The notes beneath the pieces were generated by a model that worked only from the letters and a program-made list of their open reading frames with translations, did no database searches and was not told the origin of the DNA. Shown here piece after piece: positions 45,535-53,530 of a stretch of DNA of 64,000 bases. The stretch is from Brevibacillus sp. JNUCC-41. GTDB taxonomy: Bacteria; Bacillota; Bacilli; Bacillales; DSM-1321. The position numbers were made by a program, and so were the translations under genes. Positions within the stretch are counted from its first letter, which is position 1; the number at the start of each line of letters is the position of its first letter. The stretch spans positions 3,877,501 to 3,941,500 of the forward strand of contig NZ_CP062163.1 of assembly GCF_014844095.1 (NCBI RefSeq). The letters run 5' to 3'.

Positions 45535-46508
45535 AGCCATCTGGGAACTATCAACAAATAACGGATTATTTGATTCGCATAGGCATACCTGTTCCATTCC
45601 CCATGAAGCATGTTTATTGTTATTTATTTCGAATGAAAGAAGAAATCGTACTGGTGGATGTTGGGTTTCCAACAGAAATCGCCAAGAAGTATTGGGAAGA
45701 AGTCCTTGAAGAGTTGTGCATGAAACCAACAGATATATCAAAGATTATCCTGACCCATTTTCACCCTGATCATACTGGTTTAATCAGCTGGATGCAGCAA
45801 AGAACCGGTGCTCGCGTTTATATGAGTGATGCGGAAGCCCAGATGATTAAAACTGTCTTTGGAGGGAATACAAAACAGGCTGAAGCAATATACGAATTAT
45901 TTGGTAAACATTCCGTACCTGAGCCTTTGTTGACTAAAGTGAGAGAAAACGTATTGTTTTTCTCGAATAAAGTGAGTCCACTTCCTGAGATTGAAAGTTT
46001 TCAAGAAACCTATATAGATAGTCCTGGAGGAAGATGGAGCGCCAAAACATATGGCGGTCATGCGGAGGGACATCTATGTTTTTATCAAGAGACCCAAAAA
46101 ATCATGTTAATAGGCGATGTAGTATTGAATAAGATCACTCCGAATATTAGTCTTTGGCCAAATTCCGATCAAAACCCTCTAAAAAGTTACTTTTCTACTT
46201 TGCATCAACTTGTTGATCAGGATGTGAGCATTGCATATCCTGCACATGGAACACCAATAGTGAACCTTGCCCAGCGGGCTAAGGAAATCATTGAACATCA
46301 TCATGAACGTATAGCGACCATTTTAACCATTCTGGAATCAAAAAAAGACGCGTATAAGATTACGGAAAAGCTTTTTCAACATAAGAAGCTCACTGATCAT
46401 CAATGGCGATTCGCCATTGCGGAAACGTTAGCACATCTGGAATATTTAGTTGCAGAAAACAGAATACAAAAAATTTCAAATGGCGGAATGTTTCGCTACG
46501 AATTATAA
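45522..46508 (+). CDS. MBL-fold metallo-hydrolase
   Basis: About 328 residues of the metallo-beta-lactamase fold with the metal motif ILTHFHPDHTG, a second site YGGHAEGHLCFYQ and LIGDVVLN, and YPAHGTPI. Family members include thioesterases and other hydrolases; in this cluster a CoA-thioester or lactone hydrolase is plausible but unproved. The start is unclear: GGGAG is only 2 bases before ATG 45522 and 8 bases before an in-frame ATT at 45528. It is followed by a long perfect terminator. Confidence 0.8.
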   Translation: MIITEPSGNYQQITDYLIRIGIPVPFPMKHVYCYLFRMKEEIVLVDVGFPTEIAKKYWEEVLEELCMKPTDISKIILTHFHPDHTGLISWMQQRTGARVYMSDAEAQMIKTVFGGNTKQAEAIYELFGKHSVPEPLLTKVRENVLFFSNKVSPLPEIESFQETYIDSPGGRWSAKTYGGHAEGHLCFYQETQKIMLIGDVVLNKITPNISLWPNSDQNPLKSYFSTLHQLVDQDVSIAYPAHGTPIVNLAQRAKEIIEHHHERIATILTILESKKDAYKITEKLFQHKKLTDHQWRFAIAETLAHLEYLVAENRIQKISNGGMFRYEL

Positions 46509-46552
46509 CAAATAAAGCGAGTTGCACTTTTGTGCATCTCGTTTTATTTGTT
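46507..46552 (+). terminator. Long terminator before the paaA operon
   Basis: AACAAATAAAGCGAG..GCAC pairs with GTGC..CTCGTTTTATTTGTT with two small mismatches. It insulates paaA from upstream transcription. Confidence 0.85.
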
Positions 46553-46574
46553 TTCTGAAAAATCTGATAAAGTG

Positions 46575-46641
46575 TTGACTAACCAGATAAAGTAAATTAT
46601 TATATTACTTATATAAGACGGTGGTTTAAAAAACATAATAT
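46575..46641 (+). promoter_or_regulatory. paaA promoter with PaaX-like box
   Basis: TTGACT (46575-46580), 17 bases, TATTAT (46598-46603). An element from TTATATAA to AACATAATA (46609-46640) lies across the expected start site, flanked by ATATTA/TAATAT arms (46602-46641). It closely matches the one at 42938-42968. Confidence 0.75.
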
Positions 46642-46657
46642 GATAGGAGAGAGACAG

Positions 46658-47596
46658 ATGACAGGGTTTACAAATGATTTGATGGGCAAGATCCAAGCTG
46701 GGTTTGTGGTCGAGAGACTGGAAGATATGGATGAAAACTATAAAAAGGCATTGAAACAAACTTTGATGATAGTTGCGGATACAGAATTATTAAGTGTTCC
46801 GCCACTTCTGACTGTTTATAAAGATGCCCCCAATTTAAACTACAAAATCACGGCACTAGCTGTGATGCAGGATGAAATCGGCCATGCGCATATTGCGTAC
46901 AGATTATTAAAGGATTTGGGAGAAAACGTACAATTCATGTTATATGAGCGATCACCAAATAGATGGAAGAATCCATATGCTTTTGATTTTAAATTAGATA
47001 ACTGGGTTGAACTGGGAGTATTCAACGGATTATTTGATCGAGCCGGCTACACCTTATTGGGAGATGCGCACCAACATACTTCATACGGACCTTGGAAACG
47101 GGCATTGGTCAAGGTTGATAAGGAGGAACTATTCCATTTAAGAAACGGGGAAATCATAATGAAGGCAGCCATGAAAGATCCTGAAACGGCTAAGCAGGTT
47201 CAAGACGCGATTGATTGGATGTTCATCATGTCCCTTGAATTCTTCGGGGTAGCAGATAACTTGAAAAGCAGGTCAGCCCAGCTGGATTATAAATTGAAAG
47301 GAAAGACTAATGATGAATTGAGGCAGAAATGGATGTCCACGGCCGTTCCTTTCTGTGAATCCCTCGGACTTAATCTACCTGCTCATTATAATGAAGGGAC
47401 TGGAAGGTATGAATTGAAAGTTCCTTTTCCATGTAAATTCGATGTGGAAAACAAGCGGTGGAAATATGATGAACCCGATACGTGGGATAATGTCATCAAC
47501 CGTTTTAAGCAGCGTGGTCCACAAAATCAGGAGTTCGTTAACCGGATTCAAAAAGGATATCAGTTACTTGAGGCATATCGAAAAGAGGCGATTTAG
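46658..47596 (+). CDS. paaA: 1,2-phenylacetyl-CoA epoxidase catalytic subunit PaaA
   Basis: A 312-residue ferritin-like di-iron oxygenase that epoxidises the ring of phenylacetyl-CoA. Metal-ligand motifs are TLMIVADTELL, MQDEIGHAHIAYRLL and VDKEELFHLRNGE (E-x-x-H pattern). The length is near that of E. coli PaaA (309). The likely start is ATG 46658, 7 bases after ATAGGAGAG; the ATG at 46640 lies upstream of that site. It is first in the operon paaA-paaD(N)-paaB-paaC-paaD(C), starting one base before the next gene. Confidence 0.95.
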   Translation: MTGFTNDLMGKIQAGFVVERLEDMDENYKKALKQTLMIVADTELLSVPPLLTVYKDAPNLNYKITALAVMQDEIGHAHIAYRLLKDLGENVQFMLYERSPNRWKNPYAFDFKLDNWVELGVFNGLFDRAGYTLLGDAHQHTSYGPWKRALVKVDKEELFHLRNGEIIMKAAMKDPETAKQVQDAIDWMFIMSLEFFGVADNLKSRSAQLDYKLKGKTNDELRQKWMSTAVPFCESLGLNLPAHYNEGTGRYELKVPFPCKFDVENKRWKYDEPDTWDNVINRFKQRGPQNQEFVNRIQKGYQLLEAYRKEAI

Positions 47597-47923
47597 ATGG
47601 GTGGAACGTTATATAAGGATCCGGTATTAATCCATGCGTTACAAGAAGTTTCTGATCCTGAATTTCCTATAAGCATTGTGGATATGGGCTTGATTTATGG
47701 GGTAGAAAAGCAAGAGAATACAGCGTATGTAACGATGACATATACTTCAACGGGATGCGGGTGCATGCAGTGGATCGAAAGTGATATTAAAAAAAGGCTT
47801 CTTCAAGAAGAAAGTGTTCATGCAGTGGAAATAAAGGTGGTTTGGAGTCCAGCTTGGACGGTCGACCAAATGAGTGAAGCAGGCAGGCAGATATTAAAGT
47901 CCTGGGGGGTCAGTTCAAAATGA
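47597..47923 (+). CDS. PaaD N-terminal module: MIP18/DUF59 metal-sulfur assembly protein
   Basis: A 108-residue protein holding only the MIP18 domain: LQEVSDPEFPISIVDMGLIYGV and the cysteine segment YTSTGCGCMQWIESDIKKRL. E. coli PaaD is about 165 residues and carries this domain plus a C-terminal zinc ribbon. Here the ribbon is missing and appears as a separate gene at 48792. It probably helps assemble the metal centre of the epoxidase. The ATG follows the paaA stop immediately, and the gene overlaps paaB by four bases. Confidence 0.9.
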   Translation: MGGTLYKDPVLIHALQEVSDPEFPISIVDMGLIYGVEKQENTAYVTMTYTSTGCGCMQWIESDIKKRLLQEESVHAVEIKVVWSPAWTVDQMSEAGRQILKSWGVSSK

Positions 47924-48150
47924 GTGATAATAAGGTCCAAAACTTTGAATATGATGTTTTTTCAAGAATCAATCGTGGTGATGACTTAATGCATATTGGA
48001 ACAGTTGAAGCAGATAATGATGAGTTGGCACGTGTTTATGCCCGTTATGTTTACGATGAAGAAAAATGGGTGGAAATGTTTATAGTCAAACGGGAAAACA
48101 TGATTTGCATAAGAGAAGCAGAACCATTTTTTAAGAAAAGGGTGATTTAA
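47920..48150 (+). CDS. paaB: Phenylacetyl-CoA epoxidase small subunit PaaB
   Basis: A 76-residue protein with the PaaB pattern FEYDVFSRINRGDDLMHIGTVEADNDELARVYARYVYDEEKWVEMFIVKRENM. PaaB bridges the PaaA-PaaC dimers in the epoxidase. It is shorter than E. coli PaaB (about 95). It overlaps the previous stop by ATGA and precedes paaC by one base, so the genes are translationally linked. Confidence 0.93.
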   Translation: MSDNKVQNFEYDVFSRINRGDDLMHIGTVEADNDELARVYARYVYDEEKWVEMFIVKRENMICIREAEPFFKKRVI

Positions 48151-48151
48151 T

Positions 48152-48802
48152 ATGGTGAATTCAACAAATGGCAACACTGAATTGATTACCTTGATAGAGA
48201 CGATTGCTGATAATAAATTCATTTTAGGAGATCGTCTTGTTGAGGTCGGTGTCAGTGGTCCAGACTTAGAAGGGACCCTTGCCGCTATTGCAATGGCTCA
48301 ATCGGAGCTAGGTCATGCCCGCCTTCTCTATAATTGGGGAACGAATTTGCAGAGCGGAAAAGGCAGCAAAAAGGAAGTGAAGGAACAAACGGGTAAAGCG
48401 TTTGACAGCATCGTTCAAATCGGGGAGTGGATACAACTGATTGCAGGCCTCTATTCTATGAATACGGCATTCAATACATTGATAACCGCTTTGACCAGTC
48501 ACCAAAAAGAAAGTGAAATCGAACTGCAATTCAATAAATTGGCAAGAGAACAGGTAGAGCATATTCTGTACTCGAAAAACTGGGCACTCAAGTTACTGAA
48601 TGATGGAGGCTCAATTCCTGCCCGTTTCGGGAGAGCATTTAAACTTTGTGAACAAGAAGTAATTACTTGGTTGAAACAAGTGGAAAACAATAGTGTGCTA
48701 ATTGAAAACGAGATCCTTCCTGTAAATAGTAATTTAGTAAACTCCTATAAGGAAGCTTTAATTCCGCGTTTAAGGGAAGAGGAGATAATAAATGCCCGTT
48801 GA
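48152..48802 (+). CDS. paaC: Phenylacetyl-CoA epoxidase structural subunit PaaC
   Basis: A 216-residue ferritin-like protein, the non-catalytic partner of PaaA. IAMAQSELGHARLLYNWG keeps an E-L-G-H form, and KLAREQVEHILYSKNWALKLL the second. It is somewhat shorter than E. coli PaaC (248). ATG 48152 follows GAAAAGGGTGATTTAAT. The stop overlaps the start of the zinc-ribbon gene by 11 bases. Confidence 0.93.
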   Translation: MVNSTNGNTELITLIETIADNKFILGDRLVEVGVSGPDLEGTLAAIAMAQSELGHARLLYNWGTNLQSGKGSKKEVKEQTGKAFDSIVQIGEWIQLIAGLYSMNTAFNTLITALTSHQKESEIELQFNKLAREQVEHILYSKNWALKLLNDGGSIPARFGRAFKLCEQEVITWLKQVENNSVLIENEILPVNSNLVNSYKEALIPRLREEEIINAR

Positions 48803-48986
48803 AAAGGAAAATCCGGCATGTCCATTTTGTGATGGCAAAAATGTTGAATTATATTCATCCTTCGGTACTGCACAGCTCGTTAGGCAATACTATTGCCTAA
48901 ACTGTAAAACGGTTTTTGAAAGTATACGATGGAAAGGTTCTATCTCCACTGATCGACCTCATGAGCCAACTGATCTGAATGGGTAG
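48792..48986 (+). CDS. PaaD C-terminal module: separate zinc-ribbon protein
   Basis: A 64-residue protein with two C-x-x-C knuckles (ACPFCDGKN and YYCLNCKTVFE) around the segment LYSSFGTAQLVRQ. This is the pattern of the C-terminal zinc ribbon of PaaD (CPxC...S.FG.T.....Y.C..C...F). Together with the 108-residue gene upstream it makes up one PaaD. ATG 48792 overlaps the end of paaC and is preceded by GAGGAGATAATAA. Confidence 0.88.
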   Translation: MPVEKENPACPFCDGKNVELYSSFGTAQLVRQYYCLNCKTVFESIRWKGSISTDRPHEPTDLNG

Positions 48987-49342
48987 TCACTACTTGTTAA
49001 AAGCCTTACCAGTGCAATATGAATCTGTGAATGTTTAAAATATTGGGGGAGATATCAGAAGAAAAGTTTCATAGCCTGATGAAATTGCTTTACCCTTGAT
49101 TGGAGGTTTGACTGATTTGAAAGCGGTTACTGAATGAAAAAGAGCATTGTCGGGAAGGGGATTTGCTCAAATTAGTTCGTATAGCGTTTCCGAATGAATA
49201 GCCTTTTTCCACAAAGGGGATTTTGAAAATGGAAGGATAGGGAGTTTATCCGGCTTGTATGGCAGCCGTCCTTCTTTATGGAATAAAGGAGACGGTGGAG
49301 TGACGTGTCTAAAACCAGTAGCTTTTTGAGGAGGGTAAATGT
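48987..49342. other. Gene-free stretch between paaD(C) and the ligase gene
   Basis: Several short frames are present but none has both a start signal and recognisable content. No clear terminator. Confidence 0.45.
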
Positions 49343-50942
49343 GTGATAAAAACCGAATGTAAAATTAGAGGATTGGGTGCGATGTACAATGCTTCCTATA
49401 ATTTCTTCCAAAAAAACATTGAGGCAGGCAGAGGGGATAAAACCGCTATTTATTATGAAAATCAATCTTATACCTATCAAGAAATCAATACGCTTGGTAA
49501 TCAATTTGGTGCGGCATTAAAAGAACTGGGCATGGAGATGGAGCAGCGCGTCCTGCTTTTATTACATGATTCTCCGGAATTCATTATCAGTTTCTTCGGT
49601 GCAATAAAGGTTGGGGCAATCCCGATTCCAACCAATACGCTTTTGCCCATAAAGGATTATGAGTATCTTTTGAATAATAGCCGTTCCAAAGTGTTGGTTA
49701 CTACTTGTGAACAATGGGAGAAATTAAAGCTTGTTAAAAATAGATTGCTTTTCTTGAGGCATGTCATCTTGGTTGATGGGGTTGATCTGAACCTGAAGGA
49801 AGAAAACGAACATTCTTTCCAGACTCTTACTCGCAGACAAAATAAAGAACTGCCGCCATGTTTTAGCAACATTAATGACCAAGCGTTCTGGCTCTATACA
49901 TCAGGAAGCACAGGTGAGCCAAAAGGGGTTATACACCTTCAAACCGATATGGAAGAAGCTTTTAAAAATTACGCCAGGAACATTTTGCAAATCACCGAAA
50001 ATGACATTACTTTTTCGGCTTCGAAGCTTTTTTTTGCTTATGGTTTGGGAAACGCGATGTATTTTCCTTTTGGAGCCGGGGCCGCCACTGTTTTAATGCC
50101 GGACCGACCGACTGCAGAAAAGGTGTTCGAGACGATAGAGAAGTATCGTCCAACGATTTTTTTTGGTGTCCCGACTCTGTATGGATCGATGCTCAATTAC
50201 CTTGAGAAGACGAAGGAAACCTATGATCTTTCTTCAGTTAGACTTTGCGTATCAGCAGGAGAGGCACTGCCGGCTTCTTATATCGAACAATGGAAGAAAG
50301 TTTTCGGATTGGATATTATAGACGGAATTGGTTCGACCGAATCACTTCATATATACCTTTCCAATCAAGTAGATGATATGGCAAGGAAGCACAGGAAAAA
50401 TCGTCCCCGGTTATGAAGCTAAAATAGTGGATGAACAAGGTCATGAAGCTCAGGTGAATGAAGTGGGAGACCTTTTAATTAAGGGAGAAAGCATTGCAGC
50501 CTCTTATTGGAATCTTAATGAAGAAAACAAAAAGAAGTTTATTGGTAATTGGCTGGTGACAGGAGATAAATACTTCAAGGATGAAGATGGCTTTTATTGG
50601 TACGCGGGCCGCAATGATGACATGATGAAGGTAAATGGAATTTGGGTATCGCCAATAGAAATAGAAAACGCACTCTTATCACATCCTGATATACTGGAAA
50701 CGGCTGTTGTTGCAGTAAAGGATGAAAATGGTTTAGTAAAGCCAAAAGCCTTTATCGTATTAAAATCTAATGCGGAATCAGGTGAAGGAGTAAAAGCGGA
50801 ATTAAAAGGGTTTGTCAAAAAAGTGTTAGCACCGTATAAATATCCCCGTGACATTGAATTCGTGAACGAGTTACCAAAGACTTCGACAGGAAAGATACAA
50901 AGATTTAAATTAAGAGAGTCAGAGATCAAATCACAATCGTAA
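49343..50942 (+). pseudogene. Benzoate/aryl-CoA ligase family gene with one frameshift
   Basis: The first part (357 residues from GTG 49343, after GAGGAGGG) has FFGAIKVGAIPIPTNTLL, the AMP-binding YTSGSTGEPKGVIH, SKLFFAYGLGNAMYFPFGAGAATVL and RPTIFFGVPTLYGSML. These fit the benzoate-CoA ligase branch. Near 50370-50382 the sense moves by one base; the second part continues GSTGKIVPGYEAKIVDEQGHEA ... WLVTGDKYFKDEDGFYWYAGRNDDMMK ... PKTSTGKIQRFKL. Joined, it gives a normal length of about 530. As read, the product lacks the C-terminal lid. It would activate an aromatic acid for the epoxidase. Confidence 0.9.
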
Positions 50943-51055
50943 ACAAGAAGGAGGATTCAATTCCTTGAATGCGTACTCAAAATGATTGTCTACAATAAGG
51001 GGACTCATCCAGCATCAAGGTTCAATTGTCATTTGAATGATGGGAGGCGAGAAAA

Positions 51056-52150
51056 GTGAATCCAAGAGCATACCGGCATGAATTGATCGAAGTGGCACAA
51101 GGAAAACGACCCGCTGATATTTTCATTAAAGGCGGAACGGTTATTAATGTATATTCTGGTGAATTTCTTCAGCATAATATTGCGTTGTATAAAGATTGCA
51201 TCGCATATGTAGGGGAAAATGAAGTGAAGATAGATGAAAACACCAATGTAATAAACGCAAATGGTATGTATGTATCTCCAGGATTCATCGAAACTCATGC
51301 ACATCCGTGGGTTATATACAACCCTATAAGTATCACCGCAAAAGTATTGCCACTGGGGACTACGACTACAGTGAATGATAATCTATTTTTTTATTTGCAC
51401 TTAGGTCACTTGGGCTTTAAAAAGCTTCTAGGCGAGTTGAGGAAACTGCCAGGAAACTTTTTTTGGTTAATAAGATTAGTTTCACAGGCTGGATATCCAG
51501 GTGAAAGGGACTGGTTCAACAAAGAGGATATAATGGACCTTCTTTCGATTGAAGAAGTACTTGGAACGGCAGAAGTGACTCGTTGGCCTTTACTATACAA
51601 AGGGGATCCGGTTTTACTCGATATTATAGATGCGGCTAAAAAAATGGGGAAAGTGGCAGATGGGCATAATGCGGGGTGCTCTTTTGAAAAATTAAATTCG
51701 ATTGCAGCTTCGGGTATAAGTGCCTGTCATGAAGCGATAACGGCGGAAGAGGCCCTGGATCGTTTACGGTTGGGTTTATGGACAGTCCTAAGAAACAGTT
51801 CGCTTCGTCCGGACTTGTCAAAAATAATAAAGCTGATTACAGATGGACAGGTAAGTACGGGCAGGATTTTGATGACTACGGATGGTCCGCATCCATCATT
51901 TATTGAAAAAGAAGGATTCGTAGATGGACTTGTAAGGCAGGCTGTGGAACATGGAGTCCCGGTTATGGAAGCTATTCAGATGGTCACCATCAATGCGGCT
52001 ACATACCTTAAACAGGATGATTATATTGGCGGATTGGCTCCTGGTAAAAAAGCGGATATATTATTGTTGCCAGATTTGGAGCAGTTTCGTCCCGACTTAG
52101 TGATCTCAAACGGGAGAATTGTTGCAGAAAATGGAGAATTGACGATCTAG
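51056..52150 (+). CDS. Adenine-deaminase-like amidohydrolase, catalytic part
   Basis: A 364-residue amidohydrolase barrel with metal motifs PGFIETHAHPW, DGHNAG, ISACHEAI and MTTDGPHPS, and the closing GGLAPGKKADILLL. It matches the N-terminal two thirds of adenine deaminases of the YerA type (about 580 residues). It ends with TAG at 52148-52150; the next codon, in the same frame, is ATG of the C-terminal domain. The start is GTG 51056 after GGGAGGCGAGAAAA. An adenine deaminase inside an aromatic-acid cluster is unexpected, so another cyclic amide may be the substrate. Confidence 0.85.
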   Translation: MNPRAYRHELIEVAQGKRPADIFIKGGTVINVYSGEFLQHNIALYKDCIAYVGENEVKIDENTNVINANGMYVSPGFIETHAHPWVIYNPISITAKVLPLGTTTTVNDNLFFYLHLGHLGFKKLLGELRKLPGNFFWLIRLVSQAGYPGERDWFNKEDIMDLLSIEEVLGTAEVTRWPLLYKGDPVLLDIIDAAKKMGKVADGHNAGCSFEKLNSIAASGISACHEAITAEEALDRLRLGLWTVLRNSSLRPDLSKIIKLITDGQVSTGRILMTTDGPHPSFIEKEGFVDGLVRQAVEHGVPVMEAIQMVTINAATYLKQDDYIGGLAPGKKADILLLPDLEQFRPDLVISNGRIVAENGELTI

Positions 52151-52843
52151 ATGCCAGATTTGGATTGGGATAAGCATTTAAGTGAAAATACATTTTCCTT
52201 TTCAAGAGAAATTCTGGGAAATCTTGATTTGTATCTATATCCACACACCTCTTCTAATGATTCAGTCCCTGTTATTCATTTTGTCAGTAATGTAATAACC
52301 GAACGGAAAAATTTGTTTCTCCCAGCCAAGAATGGGTATGTCGATCTTTCGGCCCAAGAGGGTCTAATGTATGCAGCTCTAATCGATAGAAAGGGGGAGT
52401 GGGTGACAAAAGGTATTTTAGAAAGGTTTGCGTTGAATTTAGACGGGATGGCCTCGACCTTTAATACAACGACAGACTTGCTCACCATCGGAAGAAATCC
52501 AGAGGCGATGGCAAAAGCAGCTTCCAGAGTTCATGAACTGGGAGGAGGAATCGTAATTGTCGATGGCAATGAAATAATACTTGAAATTCCATTACAGCTT
52601 ACCGGAATGATGACTTCTGATCCTTCATTTGATAAGGCAGTTGAATTTAATGACAAATTATTAAAGGTGCTCCAAGCGAGAGGCTTTCCTTTTCACGACA
52701 TTTTGTATACTTTATTATTCTTAACTTGCGACTTTCTTCCTGGGCTGCGTTTAAATCCCTTTGGGCTATTTGATGTGAAATCCGATAGAATCTTATTTCC
52801 TTCCACATCCATGGCGGGCTTTTTAAACAAAATGAACGCCTAG
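52151..52843 (+). CDS. Adenine-deaminase-like C-terminal domain, separate after an amber codon
   Basis: 230 residues matching the C-terminal domain of adenine deaminases: VIHFVSNVITERKNLFLP, then DGMASTFNTTTDLLTIGRNPEAMAKAASRVHELGGGIVIVDG and FPSTSMAGFLN. The frame is exactly continuous with the upstream gene across one TAG. A GGAG lies about 14 bases before the ATG, which is weak. Either one gene has a nonsense codon, or two subunits are made by termination-reinitiation. The combined 594 residues equal one normal enzyme. Confidence 0.8.
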   Translation: MPDLDWDKHLSENTFSFSREILGNLDLYLYPHTSSNDSVPVIHFVSNVITERKNLFLPAKNGYVDLSAQEGLMYAALIDRKGEWVTKGILERFALNLDGMASTFNTTTDLLTIGRNPEAMAKAASRVHELGGGIVIVDGNEIILEIPLQLTGMMTSDPSFDKAVEFNDKLLKVLQARGFPFHDILYTLLFLTCDFLPGLRLNPFGLFDVKSDRILFPSTSMAGFLNKMNA

Positions 52844-53530
52844 TTTTGGCTCGAGGGCTGCCGTATCACCACAGGATCTGGGGAAACGGTGGCCTGATTT
52901 TTGTTAATGGGGCTAATCAAAAAATCCCTGGGAACTGCAAAACTGCAAATCGGTCCTGAATTTTTCGAGTGTTTTTATACTTTATTAATGAGACTAAAAA
53001 GTGACTGATTGTATATATGATCTTTACTGGATGGTCTGAACGATTGAACCAGTTATGGATGATTATTGGATACAGAGGTGGCCCAATCAGTCCATGAATG
53101 CGCAAAAGCTAAAATCCAGGAATGGAACTTGATCAAAAGATTTTCTATATCATTCACTAGTAAGCCACTTTTCAATACATGTTGCAATAGCCCATCCGTT
53201 GCTGGATGGGCTATTCAAATTTATAAAACCAATGGATAAAATCAAAATGACGATTTGTGAGTAGGTATAATCTATAATATGGTGAAAAACTAGTTTCATA
53301 ATCGCTAGAAAACCAATTAGAGTTTTTAAAAAAATTCAAAAATGAATTATTGGCATTTCGATGAATCCTCTCTAGAAAGGCATTATAACTGAATAAAATT
53401 CATTTATGAATTGACGGGTCTTACTACTAAGCGATATTACACAAAAATGGGACTTGGCATGCAAGTTGCATAATAAGTATAAATCTAACATGCACGATAT
53501 GAAATTCGTTTATGTGCGGAGGGATAACTG
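52844..53530. other. Long gene-free stretch with a perfect stem
   Basis: AATAGCCCATCC GTTGCT GGATGGGCTATT (53186-53215) is a perfect 12-base stem but lacks a T tract on either strand. No gene is supported here; the promoter of the following operon must lie near its end. Confidence 0.5.

Noticed and set aside
53186..53215. Perfect 12-base stem as a terminator
   Set aside because: There is no T tract on either strand, so it is recorded only as a stem.
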